DNA of 64,000 nt from positions 40,629,369 to 40,693,368 of the forward strand of contig JAFMSR010000002.1 of assembly GCA_022818135.1 (NCBI GenBank), written 5' to 3'. Positions 48,721 through 60,717 of this stretch are shown here, one piece after another. Made by a program: the position numbers and the translations under genes. The notes beneath the pieces were generated by a model. The model saw nothing but the letters and a program-made list of their open reading frames with translations, was not told the origin of the DNA and did no database searches. This stretch comes from Saxidomus purpurata. Lineage: Eukaryota > Mollusca > Bivalvia > Venerida > Veneridae. Position 1 is the first letter of the stretch, and every line of letters begins with the position of its first letter.

Positions 48721-50146
48721 AAGCTACTTAGTTCAAATCCTTCTAAAGACAACAGAAAATTCGTTATGATGAAAAAAAACTTGGTATCAAGCAAAATTTA
48801 AACCCAAAGACTTCCAGCAGACACTCAACAGCATCGTCACAAAACCTGTCTCAAAGGCAAGGAAGAAGTGCACTTTTACCAGTAAACCTCTGGTACACAA
48901 GTTGGCAATATCTGGCAGAAGCGGAAAAATAGTACTTCTTTCAAAACAGAGCGCCTGTTGTAGATATATTCTCCATGGTACCAATGTGATAAAAAACTAA
49001 AGAACTGGATCAAAATATTTATTAAATATACCAAACATGTACAATAATGTACATGCAACTTGTAAACCTGCACATGCATGACTGCCAAACTGATGCATAG
49101 CTAAGGTGATATCATATTAAACACAACTAGAGTATTAAAGGTGTTCACCCGTTGTCATCAGATTGGTCATTGTGAAATGCAAGTTTACACCCCTTTCCTT
49201 CTTGCATAACTTTGTGCTAGTATCTGAAAATCTCTGCTCAGATGTCCTCAAACAAATATAACGGTTGAACTTACACAATAGTTGAACTTTTGATACATCA
49301 AAGAGCAATTGCTGGTGTGTATAATGCACTTGCATTTATCATCTAACCAATATCTAGCATTGCATAAACTGCTCTGACAGCAAACACTTTGATATTTTAT
49401 ATAGAAAATAACACTTGTGAAGAAATGGGCTTTTAATAAAGGACTTTAGGACACGTTATTTCAAGTTGAAATGGTATCATCATATATAGTCTGGGAGTAT
49501 TACACAACATGAACAATCAATGCAATACCTCACCATTTAACAATCTTGAAGCTTAATACATTACATACAGTTAACTTGGCAGTAATAGCGTTTGAAGAAT
49601 TCTAACAGTACAAAAGCGGTCAGGAAACCGTATTTCACTTTTGGTTCATGTATAATGTATGATTAAATAATTATCATTGCACCATTAGATATTCATAATA
49701 CAGTACTACAGGCATATACTGTTTATGAAACAATGTGGAACGGTTTAACTTTAAAGGTATGAGCTCTTGGCATTTTCTAAAATGTGCAGTATTTCAAATT
49801 TGTAAATTCTAAACCAAGCACTATCTCCCTTGCAGGTCTTGGATTTGAAGGTGTCAAATTGTGTGAACAATGTGAACATAAAAATTGAACAAAAGAAAAA
49901 CAAATAGATAATAAAAAGAGTGGTGAAGAATAATGCTTGAGAAAACTAGAATAAAATAATTCTGGCAAACGTTTATACAACATATCAATGTCGTCGTCAA
50001 TTTAGCTGAATGCATCTAACTGACTTAAGGAAAGAAGTTGGCAAACTCTTCTGAAACTGCATCGTGTGTAATATAGATGGTATTTCTCTTACGTGACTCA
50101 ATACCATTTAAAATAAATTATTCAATAAATATTTTGTGTGACAGTT

Positions 50147-53100
50147 TTACTGCCTGGGTAGAGAGCACATTTCACAGTTCTGATTCTCTGGTTTGTTATG
50201 GAAGGTACAGTGAGCACATGTCCACAGTCCTCCAGAAGCTCCAATTGGTGGTAATGGTGATGCACCAGGACCTACGTATGAACCCTCACGAGTCAGTGAA
50301 GGTGATGCAGCTGAAAAATAGAATAAATGCAGTCTTAAGTTTATGTCAAAGACAATAATAGTAATGTTCAAAGCACAGAAAATTCCTGTCTAAAACTGTA
50401 AGAACAAAGTCGCAGTTTTAAACATACAACTGTTTTGTTGATGCCAATTTACAATATTTCAGTGATTTATAGGCAGACAGTCTGCCTTACTGTTGTTTCC
50501 GGAAAGGACTATAACTCAATACGAAACTATCCACTTTCTCACACATACTGTGACATAATGAGTCGGGTTAGCAATATGAATCAAACCCATGAATCTCGAT
50601 CAGTTGTGAGATTTAGTGACTTGGTCGGCAATCGTGACCACTTGACCATGGAGATGGATAAAAAGTTGATGCGTAGGAGGCAATGTGGATGAAATATATA
50701 AAAGACTACCAAGGCCCTGTTAGAGCAATGAGAATGTTGTAGGACAACACACAAGTTTTTAAGAATTTGTAAAAACTCATAAAATACAAATGTAGTACAT
50801 TTATATACATGTACAAACAAAACTCTGTGCCTAATCAGTGTAAAACCATTTGATGCATGAGTAAGTTACAGCCCTGGAAGGTTTAATAAGCCCACCTCTA
50901 AATATGACCTCAACCTTCGAGCTACAGACTTATTATATCAACATTTGCGACTAGTCATTTGAAAATCGCTTGATGCATTAACATTCTACAGCCTGGACAA
51001 GCTCATCCGATGTGGGCTTGAAATCATTCAAAGCATGAGAAAGTTCCATCCTATACTTTACTTTGAACCTGTAAGTGTAACATTGACCATTGAACCACTG
51101 ACCTTGGCCTTGTATGTGACATCATGGTCACTATCATCATAATAAACCATTGTACCAAATCAATTTATAATCCTAGTTACATTCTTGTCAAAGTTTCATG
51201 TACCAATTTTTCACCTTTAACCTCCAAGTGTGACCTTGACCTTTGAACAAGTTTTTTCACAACCCTTCAATGTATTTAAAGCCTACAGACTGGACAAAAT
51301 TTCCAAACAGATACAACATCATACAAATATGTGCACTAAACTGTCATCATGGCCACTGTGTCAATCCCAGCTCTTTTGGGCTTGACAAAAACAATGAGAA
51401 AACGGGGAGTCTGTTGGCTTGATTACTTACTTCCATGAGCTGCCATCATTTCTTCTACAGTAGCCCATTCTTCTGATTTCTTAAAGTGATGAGCCATGCT
51501 CTCATCCCCTGTTTTAAATGCTTCAAGCAAAGTAGCTATCCTCTCCTGAAATATAATCTCGTTCTTCAATTTCAAGCAAAACATAGCACCTTCTAAATTC
51601 TAAAATTATCCCATGTTTTTATCAAATGAACTCAATATCTAACACAGAGGACATCTTACTGCACATGTATCATTTCCTTATCTTAAGCACCAGCATATTC
51701 TCATTTCAAAAGGAAATGTTTACCTTATACAAATTATGGCAAAATTAGACACACTTGATAATTTTAAAACTCGTCTCTTTAGCTTACTTTGAGGAGGCAT
51801 ACATTATTTCATATGAACATATCAGCAATATTAATACAGATACAAATATCTGCCAGACATATTGTTTAAACCTACTTTAAATACTGACAACAGTGACAAG
51901 ACAAACTGTGTTAAGAAGAAGAAGGGAACTAAAATTGTTTCTCATAAACCAAGATGTAACACCACCTTTTTTATAAAAATTAATCTCTTTTGAACTATTA
52001 AATAACTTAACCAAAGATCAGATAGGCTGATGGTTATCTTGTCAAACAAAGGGCTTCTGGGAGATGTACTTACTTTGAGTGGAAGCATGTCTGTGGTTGA
52101 TAAGTACAGCAATAGATGAAAGTCTGAGACTGCCTCAAAAAACTTGTCTGGTGTAAACTGATGCATGTAACGGGTTAATGCATTGAAGTCCTGTAAAAAA
52201 ACATACATCACAATTCAAATACATTTTAACCCAAACTGTGGATAATACATTTACATGATGTGTTGCAAACAAAGACAGAAGTTTAAGATGCTAACATGAC
52301 TCGTGAGCAACACATCTTTTTTGCTTAGCATACATGAAGATTCATACACATCTCTTCAATACTTTATTGAATATGGCAGGGACCTACATGTATATCTATT
52401 TCAAATATAAGAACTAACCACGTTCATAGATTATCCGCTTGCCAGCTATAAACAAGAACTGTTGCTGTAAGTGACATGTACCCCCAGGAATGGCTTTCGA
52501 CACCCGACTGCAAAGTGTTGTGCACGACATACCTTACCCTGATGTTCTAACATTCAGCAAAGTTTTACCAAATTCCCGTACTATTTTATTTTCAAAGCCC
52601 CTTGCATGAAATTCACAATACCATCTAGGGTATATATTGAAATGTTTGCAAATTTTTACACCTGGTTATTATACCACTGACCTGTCATGACCAACAACTC
52701 TACTAAAAATATGAATCAGAACAGACTGATCATATGCAAAAGTAGACATGGTTCTCATCATTTATGTGTAGTTTGAAATGCTTTCAGTTGTACAGTAGAA
52801 ATAGCCAAAACATCATAAAATTTGACAAATCAAGGGCATTAACTTTTCTTAAAGTCACTGAACCATAAAATGCTGCAGATGTGCAAATTTATACAGTGTA
52901 CTGATCACTTACATGTATAGGAGTAATAGCACATCGTAAAATTAGACAAATCAACGGCAATAACTCCATCTAAAAATAACTGAATCGAAAAATATGGACT
53001 AGGTTTGGGAATGATCACTGATGTGAAGTTTGGTTGAAATTCACCCTGGGATAAACGATAAAAGTTGTGCAGATAATCTTTGAGACATCAATCCAGACAC

Positions 53101-56100
53101 GACAACCTCAAAATGTCTTGCATCCCTACTACACAGTGGGGACACATAATTACGAGCATGACACTATCGAAATGAACGAACAGATAGTGATACATGTATA
53201 TCTTTAAGCTTCTGCTCGAGGGCATAAAAGTATATTGGAAAATGGTTTATTGTTATCAATGTCATTATTTGAACCAAAAAAAAATATCTTTAAAGTAGTG
53301 CACTAGTGACTACGTCCATTATTACCTGAACTTCTCCTGATGCATTTCTGTTTTCCTTTGGAAATGGTGTGTCTGACATTTTGAAGGTGAACTGTGGCTC
53401 TACAGGGAATGCAGCTCCCATATCCACCAGCAGATACTCTACAGGCAGGGGCCGAGCTAGCTGTGTCACCTCATTTCCATATTCATCTTTGTCCTAGTCA
53501 TTTGATGAGAAAAGAGATGTTTATCAAAAGATATTTTTAAAAACAACACTTCAGTGCTATTTTTTCTTTTTTTATGAAACACAAACATTACAGTTTTTCA
53601 GAGAAACATACATTACAGTTATTTAGAGACACAAACATTCCAGTTTTTTAGTAAGACAGAAATTGTAGTTTTCAGTTACACAAACATATATTTTTGTACC
53701 AGTTTTTAGTAACACAAACATTACAGTTTTTAGTAAGTATTTCATAGCATTAACAGCTATTTCTTATCAAAACACCCTCCAGTGTTGAATGCCTTTTTAA
53801 AACAGTATTTCATTTATAAACTGGCAGGTAGTTTTCCTAAAAAATCTTTCTTTCAAATGACCAGCGCTAGAACCTATTCTCCATAACAGACTGCAAACTT
53901 TCTTCCATAAAGAGACATGGTCAGTAGGGTGGCTCAAACCCATGACCTCGATTTCAAGTAAGCAACTGTATTCACTTGACTATAGACTGAGGCTGTTTTG
54001 AAGTAATTTTGAAATAGAACTTGATGTGGAAAAGGTAAATGACAAAAGGAATACTGGTCCCTTTAAAAAGCTTTTCTTACCTTGTAGAACACATCTGGAA
54101 CATACTGTTCATTTCCAGACTCCTTGATGTAACCCAGTTCTGGAGCATCTTTAGTTGGGACGAGGCATTCATCCCGCACTAATGCCATGCACACATTGGA
54201 AACCTGATACCCCTCAAAATGGATCTGTCCGGTCTGATCACCTGGATAAAATCATTTAGTTTTTAAAACACATACATGTCCTTTATAACTCAATTTAATC
54301 TTTCAGGATGCTTTCATTTCATCTGGTGTTCTGTTTAGCATTATTAAGAACGTTGGATAACAGACGATGGTGGTAAAATTAGATACTGTAGTACAGCATA
54401 TGTTTTTTATTATATTTAAAGTTATGGGAGGGAGATAAATCAGCTGGTAGGGGCAGGGAAATCAACTTGTAGGGGCAGGGAAGGGGCAGGGAAGGGGCAG
54501 GGAAATCAGCAGCTAAACATCTCCCAGTATAACCAACCCTAAAACTTTCTTAAGAAATGAACAATTGCAACTGTTAAAACTCAAATATGTAAATGATTGT
54601 TTTCGATTGGCATTTTAAGAAACAACAAAGACTTACCTGTAACAATAACAGTAACAAACTTTGAACCAAAGAATCCATCTTTAGAATATTTACAAGGGTT
54701 TGGATATTTATTCTGAAATTGTGCTGCCATCATACATTCTTCTGAACTCAGGAAATGGGAATCCTGAAAAATACATACATGCTATGAAATGATCATACAT
54801 AACATCTAGTAGATCTTTTAAAGATAAAGACGAAAATGTCAACGACATGGCTACCATTAACTACATGACAAGCGGCTTTACTATATATGACTTTTTTATA
54901 ATTATCATAGAGAACATACCACATTGCCCCTGAAGTTTTTCACAGTTCCCTTGGTGAGATCATCAGCAACAAGATCTGTAAATATCCAGCCAACAGCAAC
55001 AAGACCCAGTCTGTGTGTCAGTCTATTTATAGCTTCCTCTTGAGGATCCTCCAACAACTCTATCTTGTTTTTACTGTTAATCTGAAACGAACAGTCACCA
55101 GTTTATACAGTAGATAATTAATCACTCAATGAATTCATTAATTCTGATTTAAATACATTTTGCTGTAGAAAACTTTGTGCTGAAACGTGTTCAGACAATC
55201 TTAATGAGAGGTTGTGCAACAAAACAGGAGTTACACTACGTTAAAAAACTGTAACAGAAAACCAATTACAAAACTAATTAAAACCTAGACAGAAATCAAC
55301 TAACTGAAATTGCTCAAGTGGTTAGAAAAAACTGATTTAAAATCACTAACATCTTATTGATTGCCATGAGTTCAAGCCTTACTACCAACCATGGGAGAAA
55401 TTTGGCTGTTTCTTAGGGTTCTAGTACTGGTTCCTGGTTCTTCTCAGGAATGATGGTCAGGTAACTTTACATGTTTCACATATTACCAAAAACTGAAGAC
55501 TCTCCAATATATATTTAATAAGACTTCTTATGATTTGACTCTATGAATTTATTATATGACTTTTGCATTAGAAACGAACAGCCACAAAGCGTAAGTATGA
55601 CATAAGGGTACGGCTGAAAGATGTGAATTCACATACCTGTGGAGGTTCATATATTGCAGCAACTACAGCTTTGATAGCTAGTGGTATGTCCTTGTGAGGC
55701 TCATACCTCCCATACATTATACCCAGTCTCTGGTTGCCCGTACTACGCCAGTAGTTTAAGAATTGATTACAAATGTTAGGATTTTCAAACATAATATAGT
55801 CCACATGACGATATCTCTGAAACATAAAGGCAGCGCTTCATAAACATGAGACTTACAGAAAATGTGATGAAAGAAAATGTTTTTACTATAATAATTACAA
55901 AATCTCTCAATATCTACTACTTCACATTTGGAGCTGTACCTTTGTACAGACATGATGAATTCATGGTTCAAAGTTGGAAGATATGCAGCTATTAGATGAA
56001 CAGATCATCTGAAAAGCTACAATTAACCTGTCAAACTGTGCAATTTAGATGTGGGCAAGTACAGATCTTCGTTCATAATTTGTAATGCTGTATCAGTCAA

Positions 56101-59100
56101 TTTTAAGACTGGAAATTTTAGTTAAAAGCAGGTATAGTGTAATTTTACAGATGAGAGACTGAACAACTGTAGCAAATCAATGTTTTTATATAGTATACAT
56201 GTACAGTAGGTACCTGTCTGTTTAAAGTTAAAGCAGTAGGCTGACATTTGGTACAGATACCACCGGGCCATGGTGGATGCTCTTTACAACCTTCCTTTAT
56301 TTTACACGACACATTCTCCAAATTAGCAAATTTTCCTCTGTAAACAAAAAACTTTTCATGACTTGAAACTGAAAAGCTAATTTTACATCAACAAAACTGA
56401 GTACTAACTATGATGGCTTAAGCAATGAGAAATCTATCATACACAAATTATAATGCAACTAATATGAATGCTAAACCTATACAGGTCTCTGATGAACGTT
56501 TCAGACAAAGTATGAAAAGAATGTTGTGCTCATTACTTATTAAACACCGAATTGTTTAAAATAATCATCATTTAAATGAGCCAGCACATGGATCATAGAG
56601 TTAATATAGAAATTCTAACTACGGCTGTCAAAGAAACAACATATATTCAAGATCTCTGAACAGCCTAAAACCCTATTTCACTGGTACACATATGAAATTG
56701 TTGAATACATGTATTTTTTATCAGTACATATACGGTGTACACATTTTTGTGTTATACCACTGTCGTCTGTAAAAGAAAATTTAAATAGACTAACTTGTCT
56801 ACTCCACTTGTCAGTTTTCTCAAGTATGAATGAAATGATAGATATTTTATGGGAGGGTCACAGGTTTGCAGATATGTTTCATCAAACGGCTGAAATTATA
56901 ACAGAAAGCTTATACATGTGTTATACTGAGTATGTATTGTAGATTTATTCATTATTGTATCTCAGAACACTTACATTGTTTACAATCACTTACATTTGTA
57001 TGCCACATATAAAGGGTGTTTAAAAGAAAAGAACTGGCAGTACACAACTAGATACTTTCAGAAGGCACTTTTCTCCCGCTGCTTTTATCAATTTCTCAGT
57101 TTGGTATAAAATATATACGAAATATAATCAGAAAATAACGTTGTATGATCTCCAGTGGTATATCTTTTAGGAAAATTGAACACAAAACTATGTCAGACAG
57201 ACATTTCAGAAACTGGCTTTAGTATAGTACATCTAATATACTCAAAATGCACACAAAAGTTTGAAAGGTAATATAACTTTGAAGTGCAGTAAAGTAAGTC
57301 TGATCTGTCTGCATTTCACCAGGCAATAAATTTGCATTTATATGAATATTGTTTTTCAACTTTAAATTTTATGGTCAACTCTTTCATAAGGCACTGTTAC
57401 TTCAAATGTACTTTATGCAAATAGTTAAAACAATGAATTGAATGGACTACATTCTTACCTCCAATGGAACACAGTGAAGACATTTTCCAGACGGACCATG
57501 ATGACACCTGAATGTACAAAGATTACTCAGTGAAAAAACAAATGTTCAGAATAGTAATACTAATCAAAGGGCAATCACTCTGTGAAAAGTCAATGAGCTG
57601 GAACATGCTTGACATTATGCACATCTGTACTGAAGCAGTCTACGAAGTTTCATTAAATTTAAGTCAGTGGTTCCTGAGAAATAACTCCGACAAAATTGCA
57701 TAAAGTGCTATACATACTATTTGTACATAATTAATGGGCAATAATTCAATATGAAAAATCTTGAAATAGGATTATAGTTGCAATGAGCGCATCTCCTCTT
57801 GTTTAGGAAGGCTTCCCATTATGTCATAATTTGTTGAATTCCAGCCGGTGGTTGTCTAGAAATAGCGAGGACACAACAGTATAGAAAAACAGAAAAATCA
57901 AAGTACAATAACTCCATGAAAAACTATTGAACTGGAGTGTGCCGATAATACATGTATGTACATCTCCTCTTTACAGGAATCAAAAGCAGTCTATGAATTA
58001 TCACTGAACTGAAGAAACTGTCAGTGCTTCCTGTGAAATAGCCAGCACAAGAATTCAGGATGAATGGACAGAAACATGGAAAGACATTAGCCCCCCAGCA
58101 GAAATATAAATTAATATACATACTGAATAAACACAGATCTGAAGAGACCACAAGACAGATTCAACAGAATTTTACAGATCAGTTTACAAGGCTTCGGAGG
58201 CGCAACAATATGATTTATATATACGGTAGAGAGTTTGCTTGGACAGTAGGCCATGTTGGCTGTATTTGAAGCGAATGAACTTTGAGCTAACAAAGTTGTA
58301 TTTAAATAAAGACAAAACTGACATTATTTATGTTTGCAAAGAAACACCAGTTATTCATGAAACTGTACATCATATATATAGAGGAATGACCAGAGGTATG
58401 AACTTTTCACAATCTAATCCCCCAAAATTCCTGCCACCTCCGAAATCAGGTTGATTCCCCCCCTCCGAATGCCAACCGGATTTTAGAGGTTCTACTGTAT
58501 AAAGAATGGCTACTAAATTCAAATTAACTGTAACTTCATGATGCAGGGTATTTCAGGTCTGAAGTTTCTAAAAATTGTTTAGTTATTTGACCAAGCTAAA
58601 CTCTAAATCAAACAAGCTGTTAACAGCCACTTACAACTGTTCATCTCTATTCCTGTATATTTTGCCATCTTCTTTGTACAGAAGCTGGTCAACTTCATCT
58701 TCTACCACAGCATCTTTAAATGGAGTTGTATCCATGGGAACATTGTCACTGCTTCCTGGCCGATCCCCAGCATGCGTTTGCTGTGAGAAAAGAAACAGCA
58801 TGTCTCCATGTCTGAAAGTAAAATACAGCAAAGAAAAATTAATATGATAAAAAAAGAATGGCTATAGGTTGACAATTGCTAATCTGCATGTAAATATTTT
58901 AAGGAAACATGTCAGGCTTTTTATCATTTGACCAAGAAAAATGCACTGTGTTACTTAGATGTAGTTCTGCGTTTGAGCAATTTCATAATTCCCCTAGTTA
59001 CTGCATGATATTATCAACGCTTTATCTCAAGTAGAATGATATCCTGAATCTCTGTATCAAAATTATCAGTCTCTAAATCTATTATGTAATCATTTCTTGT

Positions 59101-60717
59101 CACTTGTTTAAGATTTCCTTACTATTTACACAGTTAACAACAATGAGCTTCAAGCATCAGTGGAAATATGACTCCACGTTTTGACTTGTACTGAGTTGTA
59201 GGGACATTCTACAACAGCTTCAGGCCAAAACTAATTCTCGTTGCCTTACCCCAGGATTTATTATATACGATCCCTGCTTACCCATAGTTTAACCAGATAC
59301 TACACAGTTACTGTATGCTATTCATTTAGTAAACAGACATTAAATGAACCTATATAATTTATACATACATGTAGTTCTATCTCCATATCTTTTAACTTAC
59401 TTTATTTTATAGGAGTCCACAGTTTTTGCTCTGGAGTTTCTGAGAACATCTTTCTTCTCTCTAGTTTTGTAAACTGCCCAGCCTATATCTCCAAGTTCAA
59501 ATGCCTTCTGAACCTAAAAAAAATAGAACTATCACTGAAGGTGATGAATACCCCCCAAACACCCCATTGACCAAGTATATACAATTTATGTAATATTTGA
59601 TGCTTTAATAATTGGACCTGCACAACTTGAAGCTTCTGTGAAGTATAATTAAATTTTGACCAGGGGTTATGGAGATTAAAAGCACACAAGATTTTACTAT
59701 CTCAGGCCCCTGTGACCTTTGACCTAGTGACCCGAAACATAAACCAGGGGTTTTGGAGATTTAGCATCCCAAGATTTTACTATCTCAAGCCCCTGTGACT
59801 TTGACCTTTGACCTAGTGACCCAAAACATAGATGATGCACAACTAGGCATTGTACTTATCACTTATGCAAAGCATTATTAAATTCTGACCAGGGGATTTG
59901 GAGATTTAGCGTCCACAAGATTTTACTATCTCGAACCCCCTGTGACCTTGACCTCTGACCTAGTGACCCAAGCAAGACCATGCCAACGGCTTGTCTTACA
60001 CTTCTGTAAGTATTTAGTCGACCAGGGGCAAGATAGTGTCCACAAGATGTTACTATCTCGAGCCCCTATGACCTTGACCATTGGCCCGAAACATAGACCA
60101 TGCACAACTAGGTATTGTAACTTTGTGAAGTATCATTAAATTCTGACCTGGGGTTTTCAAGATTTAGCGTCCACAAGATTTTACTATCTAGAGCCCCTGT
60201 GACCTTTGACCTAGAGACCCTAAACATGGACCATGCACAACTAGACATTGTACTTATCTTTTGCATGAAGAATCATTAAATTCTAACCAGATTTAGTGTC
60301 CACAAGATTCCGTCTATAGACAGACAGACAAGCTGAATCCAGTAAACCCCCCCCTTACACTTTGTGTTTTGGGGCTATAATAAAATGCTTGCATTAATGT
60401 CTGTAATACAGCATAAAATGAGCAGCCACAATGATAAACTGGAGACTTTCACATCCATTTTACTACAACTACATACAGTGTTCCAGCTAGCACAAAATAG
60501 AAGGGTGCAGCACCCTGTCTCTGTTCTTGTGCACCCTGCCTTTTTCTCTGGCACCCTGCTATGCCTTTTTTGACAGGACGTTTGCATTTTACGTTAATGA
60601 GCATATTTCATTGTAAATTGTAAAACTAGTTACCTTGTTCATAAATTCAGCTATGCTCTCATTGCCTTTAGTGTCTATTCTTTTGGTGCCCATTTCAGGG
60701 CTCTGAATCCTCACAAC
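50147..60717 (-). CDS. NPLOC4: NPLOC4 (NPL4) orthologue, p97/VCP cofactor; first exon not found
   Basis: With UFD1, NPL4 recruits polyubiquitinated substrates to the p97/VCP ATPase for ERAD and other extraction. Fourteen coding exons: 60717-60634, 59507-59401, 58811-58635, 57507-57459, 56889-56795, 56337-56214, 55816-55637, 55081-54920, 54763-54637, 54241-54081, 53493-53326, 52190-52074, 51545-51431, 50310-50147. All phases agree; 609 residues from VVRIQSPE (human 608 in full). Order: UBX-like fold (1-85; [15 protein letters not shown]), NPL4 zinc-finger region (about 123-210; [27 protein letters not shown]), MPN-like domain (about 213-450; [22 protein letters not shown]) with no JAMM metalloprotease motif apparent, and a C-terminal NZF (WTCAHC ... 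CEMCSLPRQ) that binds ubiquitin. Exon 2 is phase 0, so a short ATG exon lies further right or outside the window. Confidence 0.96.
50820..51330. repeat. Interspersed repeat in the last NPLOC4 intron
   Basis: About four degenerate ~130 bp units with TGACCTTGACCTTTGA and CATTTGATGCATGA-like phrases. No coding sense. Confidence 0.5.
53570..53740. repeat. Minisatellite, ~27 bp units
   Basis: About six units built on ACACAAACATTACAGTTTTT. In an NPLOC4 intron, 75 bp upstream (minus-strand sense) of exon 53493-53326. Confidence 0.75.
53925..53995 (-). mobile_element. tRNA-derived SINE fragment
   Basis: The minus strand reads TCTATAGTCAAGTGAATACA, then GAAATCGAGGTCATGGGTTTGAGCC, i.e. an extra-arm-like stretch and a good B-box. 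In an NPLOC4 intron. Confidence 0.55.
54430..54515. repeat. Short minisatellite
   Basis: Repeats of GGGGCAGGGAA with interspersed ATCAACTTGTA. In an NPLOC4 intron. Confidence 0.75.
55315..55460 (+). mobile_element. tRNA-derived SINE (Leu/Ser-like head)
   Basis: GCTCAAGTGGTTAGAAAAAAC matches a tRNA A-box region; a long variable stretch then GAGTTCAAGCC matches a B-box. In an NPLOC4 intron. Confidence 0.55.
57515..57910. repeat. Interspersed repeat, ~190 bp units
   Basis: Two to three units: GGGCAATCACTCTGTGAAAA ... CAGTGGTTCCTGAGAAATA, repeated as GGGCAATAATTCAATATGAA. A related single unit lies at about 48,405-48,495. In an NPLOC4 intron. Confidence 0.55.
59690..60350. repeat. Family D interspersed element, ~110-170 bp units
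   Basis: About five units: GACCAGGGGTTTTGGAGATT, CCACAAGATTTTACTATCTC, CCCTGTGACCTTTGACCTAG, GACCATGCACAACTAG. Ends near GACAGACAGACAAGC and a C-run. In the NPLOC4 intron between 59507 and 60634. Confidence 0.75.
60480..60590. repeat. Cluster of CACCCTG heptamers
   Basis: GTGCAGCACCC forms a small hairpin; CACCCTG recurs three times about 20-25 bp apart. In the same NPLOC4 intron. Probably the edge of another interspersed element. Confidence 0.4.

Larger units (their letters stand above)
46700..50146. other. Intergenic region between E4F1 and NPLOC4 (tail to tail)
   Basis: No exon found. Contents: a family C copy at 47365-47945, other ~135 bp direct repeats at about 48,010-48,410 ending in GGTGAGCTAAAAA, and a tRNA-derived SINE at about 48,530-48,720. 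The rest, including NPLOC4 3'UTR, shows nothing recognisable. Confidence 0.55.
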